Below are positions 15,804-24,473 of a stretch of 64,000 nt of DNA, piece after piece. Each line of letters starts with the position of its first letter. The stretch's first letter is position 1. The DNA lies in the NCBI RefSeq assembly GCF_030150285.1, contig NZ_JASLGE010000037.1, positions 1 through 64,000 of the forward strand, in the 5' to 3' direction. The stretch comes from Pseudomonas sp. GTDB lineage: Bacteria; Pseudomonadota; Gammaproteobacteria; Pseudomonadales; Pseudomonadaceae. Made by a program: the position numbers and the translations under genes. The notes under the pieces are model-generated. The model worked only from the letters and a program-made list of their open reading frames with translations. It did not search any database and was not told where the DNA came from.

Positions 15804-17114
15804 ATGCAAGTTTCTGTTGAAAATACTTCCGCTCTTGAGCGTCGCATGACCATTGGCGTGCCAGCTGAGCGTATTGAGGCTGAAGTCAACAAGCGTCTGC
15901 AACAGACTGCCCAAAAGGCCAAGATCCCGGGCTTTCGTCCAGGCAAGGTGCCAATGAGCGTGATTCGTCAGCGTTATGAAGCTGATGCACGCCAAGAAGC
16001 GCTGGGCAACGTGATCCAGGCTTCTTTCTATGAAGCTGTGGTTGAGCAGAAGCTGAACCCGGCTGGCCAGCCATCGGTAGAGCCTAAAGTCTTCGAAAAA
16101 GGCAAGGATCTCGAGTACGTTGCAACCTTCGAAGTGTTCCCTGAGTTCGAAGTGACAGGTCTGGATACCATCGCTGTCGAGCGCCTGAGCGCCGAAGTGG
16201 CTGATGCTGACCTGGACAAAATGCTGGACGTGCTGCGTAAGCAGAACACCCGCTTTGAAATCGTTGAGCGCGCAGCTCAAAACGAAGACCAACTGAACAT
16301 CGACTTTGTTGGCAAGGTTGATGGTGAAGTGTTTGCGGGCGGCTCCGCCACCGCGACTCAGCTGGTTCTGGGCTCGGGTCGTATGATCCCTGGCTTTGAA
16401 GAAGGTCTGGTGGGTGCAAAGGCGGGCGAAGAGCGTGTTCTGACCCTGACTTTCCCTGAGGATTACCAGAACCTGGACCTGGCCGGTAAGACTGCCGAGT
16501 TCACCGTTACCGTGAACACGGTTTCCGAGCCTAAATTGCCAGAGCTGAACGAAGAGTTCTTCGCTCAATTCGGCATTAAAGAAGCCGGTCTTGACGGTTT
16601 CCGCGTCGAAGTTCGCAAGAACATGGAGCGCGAGCTGCGCCAGGCAATCAAATCCAAGGTCAAGAATCAGGTAATGGAAGGCCTGCTGGCTGCCAACCCG
16701 ATTGAAGTGCCAAAAGCACTGCTGTCCAGCGAAGTAGATCGCCTGCGCGTTCAAGCGGTTCAACAGTTCGGCGGCAACATCAAGCCTGAGCAGTTGCCGG
16801 TTGAGCTGTTTGAAGAGCAAGCCAAGCGTCGTGTTGTGCTGGGCCTGATCGTTGCCGAGGTTGTGAAGCAGTTCGATTTGAAGCCTGACGAAGACCGCGT
16901 TCGTGAGATGATTCAAGAGATGGCTTCCGCTTATCAGGAGCCTGAGCAGGTTGTGGCTTGGTACTACAAAAACGACCAGCAATTGAACGAGGTTCGTTCG
17001 GTTGTGCTGGAAGAGCAAGTTGTGGATACTGTTCTGCAGAAGGCTAAGGTGACCGATAAAGCGGTCTCTTACGAAGAAGCAGTCAAGCCGGTAGAAGCGC
17101 CACAAGCCGACTGA
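15804..17114 (+). CDS. tig: Trigger factor, ribosome-associated chaperone
   Basis: A 436-residue protein that binds the ribosome exit tunnel and shields nascent chains. The N-terminal ribosome-docking signature GFRPGKVP is present, followed by an FKBP-type isomerase domain (roughly 160-250) and the helical C-terminal arms. ATG 15804 follows a GAGGA site; the upstream frame from 15741 is not conserved. clpP, clpX and lon follow on the same strand. Confidence 0.97.
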   Translation: MQVSVENTSALERRMTIGVPAERIEAEVNKRLQQTAQKAKIPGFRPGKVPMSVIRQRYEADARQEALGNVIQASFYEAVVEQKLNPAGQPSVEPKVFEKGKDLEYVATFEVFPEFEVTGLDTIAVERLSAEVADADLDKMLDVLRKQNTRFEIVERAAQNEDQLNIDFVGKVDGEVFAGGSATATQLVLGSGRMIPGFEEGLVGAKAGEERVLTLTFPEDYQNLDLAGKTAEFTVTVNTVSEPKLPELNEEFFAQFGIKEAGLDGFRVEVRKNMERELRQAIKSKVKNQVMEGLLAANPIEVPKALLSSEVDRLRVQAVQQFGGNIKPEQLPVELFEEQAKRRVVLGLIVAEVVKQFDLKPDEDRVREMIQEMASAYQEPEQVVAWYYKNDQQLNEVRSVVLEEQVVDTVLQKAKVTDKAVSYEEAVKPVEAPQAD

Positions 17115-17139
17115 TTTCTGACTCGTTAGAAAACACAAC

Positions 17140-17166
17140 CATAAGCCAGCCTCGAGCTGGCTTATG
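17140..17166 (+). terminator. Hairpin downstream of tig
   Basis: CATAAGCCAGC pairs with GCTGGCTTATG around CTCGA. There is no strong T run, so it may be a partial terminator or an mRNA-stabilising stem. Confidence 0.5.
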
Positions 17167-17205
17167 CGTATTTCAGAAAAGACTATTTGGGAGTGACTGC
17201 CGGAC

Positions 17206-17847
17206 ATGTCCCGCAATTCTTATATTCAGCAGAACTCTGACATTCAGGCCGCTGGCGGCCTGGTCCCGATGGTTGTTGAGCAGTCTGCTCGTGGTGAGCG
17301 CTCCTATGACATCTACTCGCGCTTGCTCAAGGAGCGAATCATCTTCCTGGTAGGCCCTGTCGAAGACTACATGGCCAATCTGGTTGCAGCGCAACTGCTT
17401 TTCCTTGAAGCCGAGAACCCGGACAAGGATATTCATCTCTATATCAACTCGCCTGGTGGTTCTGTAACGGCAGGCATGTCGATCTACGACACCATGCAGT
17501 TCATCAAGCCGGATGTATCGACCATCTGTATCGGTCAGGCCTGCAGCATGGGTGCTTTCCTCCTGGCGGGTGGTGCAAAAGGCAAGCGTCACTGCCTGCC
17601 AAACTCGCGCATGATGATTCACCAGCCGTTGGGTGGCTTCCAGGGGCAGGCGTCGGACATCGACATCCATGCCAAGGAAATTCTCAACATTCGTCATCGT
17701 TTGAACTCGCTGTTGGCACACCATACGGGTCAAACCCTCGAGACCATCGAGCGTGATACCGAGCGTGACAACTTCATGAGCGCTGAGCGTGCAGCCGAAT
17801 ACGGTTTGATCGACTCGGTGTTCAGCAAGCGTCAAATGCCCGCTTAA
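17206..17847 (+). CDS. clpP: ATP-dependent Clp protease proteolytic subunit
   Basis: A 213-residue serine protease that forms the double heptameric chamber used by ClpX or ClpA. The catalytic triad is complete: Ser114 in GQACSMGAF, His139 in MMIHQPLGG and Asp188 in TERDNF. The first ~15 residues are a propeptide of the usual length. It is followed by clpX, its unfoldase partner, with a hairpin in the 106-nt gap. Confidence 0.98.
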   Translation: MSRNSYIQQNSDIQAAGGLVPMVVEQSARGERSYDIYSRLLKERIIFLVGPVEDYMANLVAAQLLFLEAENPDKDIHLYINSPGGSVTAGMSIYDTMQFIKPDVSTICIGQACSMGAFLLAGGAKGKRHCLPNSRMMIHQPLGGFQGQASDIDIHAKEILNIRHRLNSLLAHHTGQTLETIERDTERDNFMSAERAAEYGLIDSVFSKRQMPA

Positions 17848-17883
17848 GCAGCCAAAATACAGGCGGTTGGATTAACCGACGAC

Positions 17884-17907
17884 CTGCGGGCTTGAAAAAG
17901 CCCGCAG
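17884..17907 (+). terminator. Hairpin between clpP and clpX
   Basis: CTGCGGGCTT pairs with AAGCCCGCAG around GAAA. The T run is poor, so this probably gives partial termination or transcript processing. Confidence 0.5.
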
Positions 17908-17953
17908 TTGCCTTCATCTTGTGTTGCAAGCCTATCGGATTTGGATCGATCGA

Positions 17954-19237
17954 ATGACTGACACCCGCAACGGCGAGGACAACGGCAAATTGCTCTATTG
18001 CTCCTTCTGTGGCAAAAGCCAGCATGAAGTGCGCAAATTGATTGCCGGCCCCTCGGTCTTTATCTGCGACGAATGCGTCGACCTGTGCAATGACATCATC
18101 CGCGAGGAGGTGCAAGAAGCCCAGGCCGAGAGCAGCGCACATAAATTACCTTCGCCAAAAGAAATCAGCGGCATCCTTGATCAATACGTCATTGGTCAGG
18201 AACGTGCCAAAAAAGTGTTGGCTGTAGCGGTGTACAACCACTACAAGCGCCTTAACCAGCGCGACAAGAAAAATGATGATGTAGAGCTTGGAAAAAGCAA
18301 CATTCTGCTGATCGGTCCGACCGGTTCGGGCAAGACCCTGCTGGCAGAAACACTGGCCCGTTTGCTGAATGTGCCCTTCACCATTGCCGACGCAACCACG
18401 CTGACAGAGGCGGGTTATGTGGGTGAGGATGTCGAAAACATCATTCAGAAGCTGCTCCAGAAGTGCGATTACGATGTTGAAAAAGCCCAGATGGGTATTG
18501 TCTACATCGATGAAATCGACAAGATTTCGCGCAAGTCTGATAACCCCTCGATCACCCGTGATGTTTCCGGTGAGGGCGTGCAGCAGGCCTTGCTCAAGTT
18601 GATTGAAGGGACTGTCGCTTCCGTACCGCCTCAAGGTGGTCGCAAGCATCCGCAGCAAGAGTTTTTGCAGGTCGACACCCGCAATATTCTCTTTATCTGT
18701 GGGGGGGCATTCTCGGGTCTTGAGAAGGTTGTCCAGGCTCGTTCGACGCGCGGTGGTATTGGTTTCAGCGCTGAAGTACGCAGCAAGGAAGAGGGTAAAA
18801 AGGTTGGCGAGTCCCTGCGTGAAGTCGAGCCTGATGATTTGGTCAAGTTCGGTCTGATCCCTGAGTTCGTCGGTCGTCTCCCTGTTCTGGCGACACTGGA
18901 TGAGCTGGACGAAGCTGCGCTGATGCAAATTCTGACCGAGCCCAAGAATGCGCTGACCAAGCAGTACGGCAAGCTGTTCGAGATGGAAGGTGTGGATCTC
19001 GAGTTCCGTGCTGATGCCCTCAAGGCGGTAGCCAAGCGGGCGCTGGAGCGCAAGACGGGTGCCCGTGGCTTGCGTTCCATCCTTGAAGGCGTACTGCTCG
19101 ACACCATGTACGAAATTCCCTCGCAGTCTGAGGTGAGTAAAGTGGTGATCGATGAAAGCGTTATAGAAGGTAAGTCCAAGCCGTTGTTGATTTATGAAAA
19201 CAACGAAGCGACAGCCAAGGTTGCACCTGACGCGTAA
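17954..19237 (+). CDS. clpX: ATP-dependent Clp protease ATP-binding subunit ClpX
   Basis: A 427-residue AAA+ unfoldase that recognises substrates and threads them into ClpP. The N-terminal C4 zinc domain is CSFCGK ... CDECVDLC (about residues 14-40). Walker A is GPTGSGKTLL and Walker B is VYIDEIDKI, with sensor regions and an intact C-terminal small domain. ATG 17954 (MTDTRNGED) matches the family start; the frame from 17921 adds a non-conserved leader. Confidence 0.98.
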   Translation: MTDTRNGEDNGKLLYCSFCGKSQHEVRKLIAGPSVFICDECVDLCNDIIREEVQEAQAESSAHKLPSPKEISGILDQYVIGQERAKKVLAVAVYNHYKRLNQRDKKNDDVELGKSNILLIGPTGSGKTLLAETLARLLNVPFTIADATTLTEAGYVGEDVENIIQKLLQKCDYDVEKAQMGIVYIDEIDKISRKSDNPSITRDVSGEGVQQALLKLIEGTVASVPPQGGRKHPQQEFLQVDTRNILFICGGAFSGLEKVVQARSTRGGIGFSAEVRSKEEGKKVGESLREVEPDDLVKFGLIPEFVGRLPVLATLDELDEAALMQILTEPKNALTKQYGKLFEMEGVDLEFRADALKAVAKRALERKTGARGLRSILEGVLLDTMYEIPSQSEVSKVVIDESVIEGKSKPLLIYENNEATAKVAPDA

Positions 19238-19272
19238 TGGTGTGGCAGTTTTCATATTGCTGCGTGTCAAAC

Positions 19273-19299
19273 AAGGGGCCTTCGGGCCCCTTTGTTTTT
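19273..19299 (+). terminator. Intrinsic terminator after clpX
   Basis: AAGGGGCC-TTCG-GGCCCCTT with a stable TTCG tetraloop, followed by TGTTTTT, ends the clpP/clpX unit before lon. Confidence 0.85.
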
Positions 19300-19313
19300 C
19301 CTGTTGCTCAACG

Positions 19314-19342
19314 CTTGTTTTTTTTCAGGACAGCCCCCATCT
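19314..19342 (+). promoter_or_regulatory. Candidate heat-shock (sigma-32) promoter of lon
   Basis: CTTGTTT at 19314-19320 and CCCCATCT at 19335-19342 are 14 nt apart, close to the sigma-32 pattern CTTGAAA-N11-16-CCCCATNT. It lies about 60 nt upstream of the lon start, directly after the clpX terminator. lon is a classical sigma-32 target. Confidence 0.6.
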
Positions 19343-19400
19343 TGGCTTCAAGCATACTTCCATCTGATTACGGCCTTATGGCCGCCGTAGAGGCGAAATC

Positions 19401-21797
19401 ATGAAGACAACCATCGAATTGCCTCTCCTGCCATTGCGCGATGTTGTGGTTTATCCGCACATGGTGATTCCACTGTTCGTGGGTCGCGAGAAATCAATCG
19501 AGGCCCTTGAGGCTGCGATGACGGGCGACAAGCAAATTCTGCTGTTGGCTCAAAAAAATCCTGCCGATGATGATCCTGCCGAAGACGCGCTCTATCGTGT
19601 GGGTACCATTGCGACTATCTTGCAATTGCTCAAGCTGCCGGACGGAACGGTTAAGGTTCTGGTCGAAGGTGAGCAGCGTGGCGTTGTAGAAAATTTTGGC
19701 CAGGCCGAAGGCTACCTCAGCGCTGAAGTCTCCCTGATTGATGAAGCAGGGGCTCCAGAGCGCGAATCTGAAGTCTTTGTGCGTAGCCTGCTGTCCCAGT
19801 TCGAGCAGTATGTACAGTTGGGCAAAAAAGTCCCGGCTGAAGTGTTGTCCTCGCTCAACAGCATTGATGAGCCGAGCCGCTTGGTCGACACCATGGCGGC
19901 CCACATGGCGCTTAAAATCGACCAGAAGCAGGAAATTCTGGAAATTATCGACCTGTCTGCTCGCGTTGAGCATGTGTTGGCGCTGCTGGATGCCGAAATT
20001 GACTTGCTGCAAGTTGAGAAGCGTATCCGGGGTCGCGTCAAAAAGCAGATGGAGCGCAGCCAGCGCGAGTACTACCTGAATGAGCAAATGAAAGCTATTC
20101 AGAAAGAGCTGGGTGATGGCGATGAAGGCCATAATGAAATCGAAGAGCTGAAAAAACGCATTGATGCTGCGGGTTTGCCCAAGGATGCCATGGCCAAGGC
20201 CCAGGCTGAGTTGAACAAACTTAAGCAGATGTCACCCATGTCGGCAGAAGCGACGGTGGTGCGCTCCTACATCGACTGGTTGGTTCAGGTGCCTTGGAAA
20301 GCGCAGAGCAAGGTGCGCCTTGACCTGAAGCGGGCAGAAGACATCCTCGACGCGGACCACTACGGTCTGGAAGAAGTCAAAGAGCGAATTCTTGAGTACC
20401 TCGCTGTTCAAAAACGGGTGAAAAAGATCCGGGGCCCTGTTCTGTGCCTGGTGGGGCCGCCCGGGGTTGGTAAAACTTCTCTTGCAGAATCGATTGCTCA
20501 CGCAACAAACCGTAAATTCGTACGAATGGCCCTGGGCGGTGTTCGTGATGAGGCGGAAATCCGTGGGCATCGCCGTACCTATATCGGTTCCATGCCAGGA
20601 CGATTGATTCAAAAGATGACAAAAGTGGGCGTTCGCAACCCGCTGTTCTTGCTCGATGAAATCGACAAAATGGGCAGCGACATGCGGGGTGACCCTGCTT
20701 CTGCATTGCTTGAGGTGCTTGACCCCGAACAGAATCACAATTTCAACGATCATTACCTTGAGGTTGATTACGACCTGTCCGATGTGATGTTCCTCTGCAC
20801 CTCGAACTCAATGAATATTCCGCCGGCTTTGCTGGATCGGATGGAGGTGATTCGTCTGCCGGGTTACACCGAAGACGAGAAAATCAATATCGCTGTCAAG
20901 TACCTTGCGCCCAAGCAAATCGAGGCCAATGGCCTGAAGAAAGGCGAGCTGGCGTTTGATAATGAGGCCATTCGAGACATCATCCGTTACTACACCCGTG
21001 AAGCCGGTGTGCGGGGCCTCGAACGCCAAATTGCGAAGATTTGCCGCAAGGCCGTTAAAGAACATGCGATGGAAAAACGCTTTGCGGTCACGGTCACGCC
21101 AGAGCTTCTGGAACACTTTCTCGGTGTCAGAAAATTCAGCTACGGATTGGCTGAAGTTCAGGACCAGATCGGGCAAGTGACCGGCCTTGCGTGGACTCAG
21201 GTGGGCGGTGAGTTGCTGACCATTGAAGCGGCTGTTGTGCCGGGTAAGGGTCAGCTAATCAAGACCGGTTCACTGGGTGATGTGATGGTCGAGTCGATGA
21301 CGGCCGCGCTGACAGTGGTTCGCAGCCGGGCCAAAAGCTTGGGTATCCCATTGGATTTCCACGAGAAACGCGATATCCACATTCACATGCCGGAAGGTGC
21401 CACTCCTAAAGATGGCCCGAGTGCGGGTATAGGGATGTGCACGGCTTTGGTCTCTGCGCTGACGCTGATCCCTGTGCGTGCGGATGTGGCCATGACCGGT
21501 GAAATTACACTGCGTGGTCAGGTGTTGGCGATTGGTGGTTTGAAGGAAAAGTTACTGGCTGCCCACCGTGGTGGGATCAAGACTGTAATTATTCCCGAAG
21601 AAAACGTTCGGGATCTGAAGGAAATTCCTGACAACATCAAACAGGATCTTCAGATTAAACCGGTTAAATGGATTGACGAGGTCCTGCAAATTGCGCTGCA
21701 ATACGCGCCGGAGCCCTTGCAGGATGTGGCTCCCGAGATTGTTGCAAAGGACGACAAACGAGAGTCTGACTCTAAGGAAAGAATTAGCACGCATTAA
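19401..21797 (+). CDS. lon: ATP-dependent protease La (Lon)
   Basis: A 798-residue homohexameric AAA+ protease degrading misfolded and regulatory proteins in the cytosol. The N-terminal substrate domain begins LPLLPLRDVVVYPHM. Walker A is GPPGVGKTSLA, Walker B ends in FLLDEIDKM, and the C-terminal domain has the Ser-Lys dyad: Ser in PKDGPSAGIGMC and Lys in GGLKEKLLAAHRGG. Length is standard. It is preceded by a terminator and its own likely heat-shock promoter. Confidence 0.98.
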   Translation: MKTTIELPLLPLRDVVVYPHMVIPLFVGREKSIEALEAAMTGDKQILLLAQKNPADDDPAEDALYRVGTIATILQLLKLPDGTVKVLVEGEQRGVVENFGQAEGYLSAEVSLIDEAGAPERESEVFVRSLLSQFEQYVQLGKKVPAEVLSSLNSIDEPSRLVDTMAAHMALKIDQKQEILEIIDLSARVEHVLALLDAEIDLLQVEKRIRGRVKKQMERSQREYYLNEQMKAIQKELGDGDEGHNEIEELKKRIDAAGLPKDAMAKAQAELNKLKQMSPMSAEATVVRSYIDWLVQVPWKAQSKVRLDLKRAEDILDADHYGLEEVKERILEYLAVQKRVKKIRGPVLCLVGPPGVGKTSLAESIAHATNRKFVRMALGGVRDEAEIRGHRRTYIGSMPGRLIQKMTKVGVRNPLFLLDEIDKMGSDMRGDPASALLEVLDPEQNHNFNDHYLEVDYDLSDVMFLCTSNSMNIPPALLDRMEVIRLPGYTEDEKINIAVKYLAPKQIEANGLKKGELAFDNEAIRDIIRYYTREAGVRGLERQIAKICRKAVKEHAMEKRFAVTVTPELLEHFLGVRKFSYGLAEVQDQIGQVTGLAWTQVGGELLTIEAAVVPGKGQLIKTGSLGDVMVESMTAALTVVRSRAKSLGIPLDFHEKRDIHIHMPEGATPKDGPSAGIGMCTALVSALTLIPVRADVAMTGEITLRGQVLAIGGLKEKLLAAHRGGIKTVIIPEENVRDLKEIPDNIKQDLQIKPVKWIDEVLQIALQYAPEPLQDVAPEIVAKDDKRESDSKERISTH

Positions 21798-21821
21798 TAC
21801 GGATTTGCCTGATGGGCTTTC

Positions 21822-21850
21822 TTGACGCTGTATAGAGCCCTTGTTATAAA
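21822..21850 (+). promoter_or_regulatory. Sigma-70 promoter of hupB
   Basis: TTGACG (21822-21827) and TATAAA (21845-21850) are exactly 17 nt apart, about 95 nt upstream of hupB and within the lon-hupB gap. Confidence 0.75.
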
Positions 21851-21945
21851 GCGGCTCTATAAGTGTCCGTAAGTGCTTCAGCAATCGTTTTGCTTTTACC
21901 AAAAAACTTTAGAAACATACTCAGATAGATATAAGGGGACTTAGA

Positions 21946-22218
21946 GTGAACAAGTCGGAACTGATTGATGCTGTCGCTGCATCTGCTGATATCCCGAAAG
22001 CCGCTGCTGGCCGTGCGCTGGACGCAGTAATCGAATCCGTCACTGGCGCTCTTAAGGCTGGCGACTCTGTAGTACTGGTTGGTTTTGGTACTTTCTCTGT
22101 AACTGATCGTCCTGCGCGCACGGGTCGTAACCCACAGACTGGCAAGACGCTGGAAATTCCAGCGGCTAAAAAACCAGGTTTCAAAGCCGGTAAAGCGCTG
22201 AAAGAAGCGGTTAACTGA
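21946..22218 (+). CDS. hupB: DNA-binding protein HU-beta
   Basis: A 90-residue nucleoid protein that bends DNA as a dimer. The sequence has the family start MNKSELIDAVA, the beta-arm region FGTFSVTDRPARTGRNPQTG with the DNA-intercalating proline, and a basic C-terminal helix. The start is GTG 21946, supported by AAGGGGA upstream. It has its own promoter; the next element downstream is a degenerate tRNA-like sequence. Confidence 0.97.
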   Translation: MNKSELIDAVAASADIPKAAAGRALDAVIESVTGALKAGDSVVLVGFGTFSVTDRPARTGRNPQTGKTLEIPAAKKPGFKAGKALKEAVN

Positions 22219-22272
22219 GTTTCTGTAACACCTTTTACCCAACCGGGTCAGGCGCACGCCAGACTTGGCAGC

Positions 22273-22349
22273 GGAGCGGCAGCGCAGTCGATGGCTACGT
22301 CGACGTGTCACGCCGGGGGGCGCGGGTTCGAGCCCGGTCCGCTCCGCCA
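22273..22349 (+). pseudogene. Degenerate tRNA-Asp (GTC)-like sequence
   Basis: It is exactly 77 nt, the length of tRNA-Asp. The acceptor GGAGCGG pairs with CCGCTCC, discriminator G and CCA are present, and the loop GTGTCAC keeps anticodon GTC. The other arms are damaged. The D-stem halves (GCGC at 22282-22285 and CTAC at 22295-22298) do not pair. The anticodon stem (TCGAC with GCCGG) has an A-C mismatch and a G-U. The T-stem (GCGGG with CCGGT) has a G-G clash, and base 32 is G. It looks like a decayed tRNA-Asp; a folded but atypical RNA is less likely. A good terminator follows, so it may still be transcribed. Confidence 0.7.
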
Positions 22350-22357
22350 GTTACGAG

Positions 22358-22385
22358 AAGGCGCATCCTCGGATGCGCCTTTCTT
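22358..22385 (+). terminator. Intrinsic terminator after the tRNA-like sequence
   Basis: AAGGCGCATCC-TC-GGATGCGCCTT, an 11-bp perfect stem, is followed by TTCTTC. It lies 9 nt after the tRNA-like CCA end and upstream of ppiD. Confidence 0.85.
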
Positions 22386-22447
22386 CTATCAGGACTCTAC
22401 CCACGCTCCACGGTTGCTCATTGTGCAAGACCGTTTCTGGGGGAAGC

Positions 22448-24319
22448 ATGCTGCAAAATATCAGGGACAATTCACAAGGCTGGATTGCCAAGACCATTAT
22501 TGGTGTCATCGTCGCTTTAATGGCGTTGACGGGTTTCGATGCCATTTTTCAAGCGACTTCTACCAGCCAGGATGCGGCCAAGGTCAATGGTGAAGAAATC
22601 ACTCAGACCGAGCTGAGCCAAGCTGTCGACATGCAACGTCGGCAACTGATGCAACAGCTTGGCAAGGATTTCGACGCTTCATTGCTGGACGAAAAAATGC
22701 TGCGTGATGCAGCCCTTAAAGGATTGATTGAGCGCAAGCTTTTGCTGCAAGGTGCCCATCAGGCGAAGTTTTCTTTTTCCGAAGCCGCCCTTGATCAGGT
22801 TATTTTGCTGACGCCTGAGTTTCAGGAAAACGGTCAATTCAGTGCTGAGCGTTTCGATCAGGTGATTCGCCAACTGGGTTATGGTCGCATGCAATTTCGC
22901 GACATGATGAGCCAGGAAATGTTGATTGGTCAGTTGCGCGCCGGTTTGGCGGGCAGCGGTTTTGTGACCGATGAGCAAGTGAATGCGTTTGCACGTCTTG
23001 AAAAGCAAACCCGTGACTTCGCCTCCCTGAACATCAAAGCCGATCCGGCTGCGGCCAAAGTGAGTGATGAAGCGCTCAAGGCTTACTATGACGAGCATGC
23101 CAAAGAGTTCATGACCCCTGATCAGGTCGTGATCGACTACATCGAACTGAAGAAGTCGGCTTTCTTTGATCAGGTTGCGGTAAAGGATGAAGACCTGCAG
23201 GCGCAGTATCAAAAAGAAATTGCCAACCTGGCAGAGCAGCGCCGCGCGGCTCATATTCTGATCGAAGTGAACGATAAGGTCAGCGACGAGCAAGCGAAGG
23301 CTAAAATCGCCGAGATACAGGAGCGTTTGGCCAAGGGTGAAAGCTTCGAGGCTCTGGCCAAGGAGTTTTCTCAAGACCCAGGCTCAGCTGCCAACGGCGG
23401 CGACCTTGGTTTTGCTGGCCCTGGCGTTTATGACCCGGTGTTCGAGACCGCCGAGTATGCGCTGGAGCAAGGTCAGGTATCTGAGCCCGTGCGTACCAGC
23501 TTTGGCTATCACTTGATTAAGCTGTTGGGCGTTGAAGCGCCTGAAGTGCCCAGCTTTGCCAGCTTGAAGGACAAGTTGACGCGTGACCTGAAAACCCAGC
23601 AGGTGGAGCGCCGCTTCGTGGATGCGACCAAGCAATTGGAAGACTCCGCGTTTGAAGCGTCCGATCTGGCTCAGCCTGCTCAAGACTTGAAATTGACCGT
23701 TCACACCTCTGAGCCATTTGGCCGTGAGGGGGGTGAAGGCCTTGCTGCTAACCGGGCTGTTGTTCAAGCCGCCTTCAGCACCGAAGTGATGGATGAAGGC
23801 GCGAACAGCACTGCAATAGAACTCGATCCTGAGACTGTCGTTGTGTTGCGCGTCAAGGAACACCGCAAGCCAGAACAGCTGCCTCTGGAAGCCGTTGCTT
23901 CGAGCATTCGTGCGCAACTGGTCAAAGAGCAGGCGAGTGCCACTGCCAAAGCCAAGGCGCAAGAGATCATAGCGGGCCTGCGCGACGGCAAGCTAGCGTT
24001 GAACCAGCCTGTTGATGGCCAGGCATGGTCGGTTCATGAAGCGGTTGCCCGTGCTCAGGAAGGTATTGATCCGGCCGTCTTGCAGGCGTTGTTCCGCATG
24101 CCGAAACCGGCTTCCAGTGACAAGCCGACGTTTAGCAGTGTGGCCTTGGCCGATGGCAGTGTGGTTGTGCTACGCCTCAATGGTGTGAACGATGCTGCTG
24201 CGCCGACTGACGAAGAGAAAGCGTCCTACCGCCGCTATCTCGCTTCGCGTATCGGTCAGCAGGACTTTTCAGCCTACCGTAAGCAGTTGGAAAACGAGGC
24301 TAAAATCGAGCGTTATTAA
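22448..24319 (+). CDS. ppiD: Inner-membrane-anchored periplasmic chaperone PpiD (SurA N-domain / PPIase)
   Basis: A 623-residue periplasmic folding factor working near the Sec translocon. The N-terminus has one membrane anchor (about residues 12-34, IAKTIIGVIVALMALTGF). A SurA-like helical domain follows, then a parvulin domain beginning RRAAHILIEVND (about 260-360) and a long C-terminal region with a second degenerate parvulin-like fold. ATG 22448 follows GGGGGAAG; the frame back to 22265 runs through the tRNA-like element and terminator and is rejected. Confidence 0.95.
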   Translation: MLQNIRDNSQGWIAKTIIGVIVALMALTGFDAIFQATSTSQDAAKVNGEEITQTELSQAVDMQRRQLMQQLGKDFDASLLDEKMLRDAALKGLIERKLLLQGAHQAKFSFSEAALDQVILLTPEFQENGQFSAERFDQVIRQLGYGRMQFRDMMSQEMLIGQLRAGLAGSGFVTDEQVNAFARLEKQTRDFASLNIKADPAAAKVSDEALKAYYDEHAKEFMTPDQVVIDYIELKKSAFFDQVAVKDEDLQAQYQKEIANLAEQRRAAHILIEVNDKVSDEQAKAKIAEIQERLAKGESFEALAKEFSQDPGSAANGGDLGFAGPGVYDPVFETAEYALEQGQVSEPVRTSFGYHLIKLLGVEAPEVPSFASLKDKLTRDLKTQQVERRFVDATKQLEDSAFEASDLAQPAQDLKLTVHTSEPFGREGGEGLAANRAVVQAAFSTEVMDEGANSTAIELDPETVVVLRVKEHRKPEQLPLEAVASSIRAQLVKEQASATAKAKAQEIIAGLRDGKLALNQPVDGQAWSVHEAVARAQEGIDPAVLQALFRMPKPASSDKPTFSSVALADGSVVVLRLNGVNDAAAPTDEEKASYRRYLASRIGQQDFSAYRKQLENEAKIERY

Positions 24320-24347
24320 CACGTGAGAGTCAGTCTTTAGCCTCCAT

Positions 24348-24380
24348 AAAATGGCCGCTCATCCAGCGGCCATTTTTTAT
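24348..24380 (+). terminator. Intrinsic terminator after ppiD
   Basis: AAAATGGCCGCT pairs with AGCGGCCATTTT around CATCC, with flanking A and T runs. It can act on both strands but mainly closes ppiD. Confidence 0.88.
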
Positions 24381-24473
24381 GGGTAATTGAAAGGCGTTAG
24401 AGGCGTGCGGAGTCCATCATAAACCTGTACTGCGGGGTTTCATTGCCTTTCGGGGCAGTTATCAAGAGTGATA

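Noticed and set aside
15777..17216. 479-codon minus-strand frame over tig
   Set aside because: Shadow of the trigger-factor gene; composition is unlike real proteins of the region.
22265..22447. N-terminal extension of ppiD
   Set aside because: It would translate the tRNA-like element and a terminator hairpin; the conserved protein starts at ATG 22448 with a good ribosome binding site.
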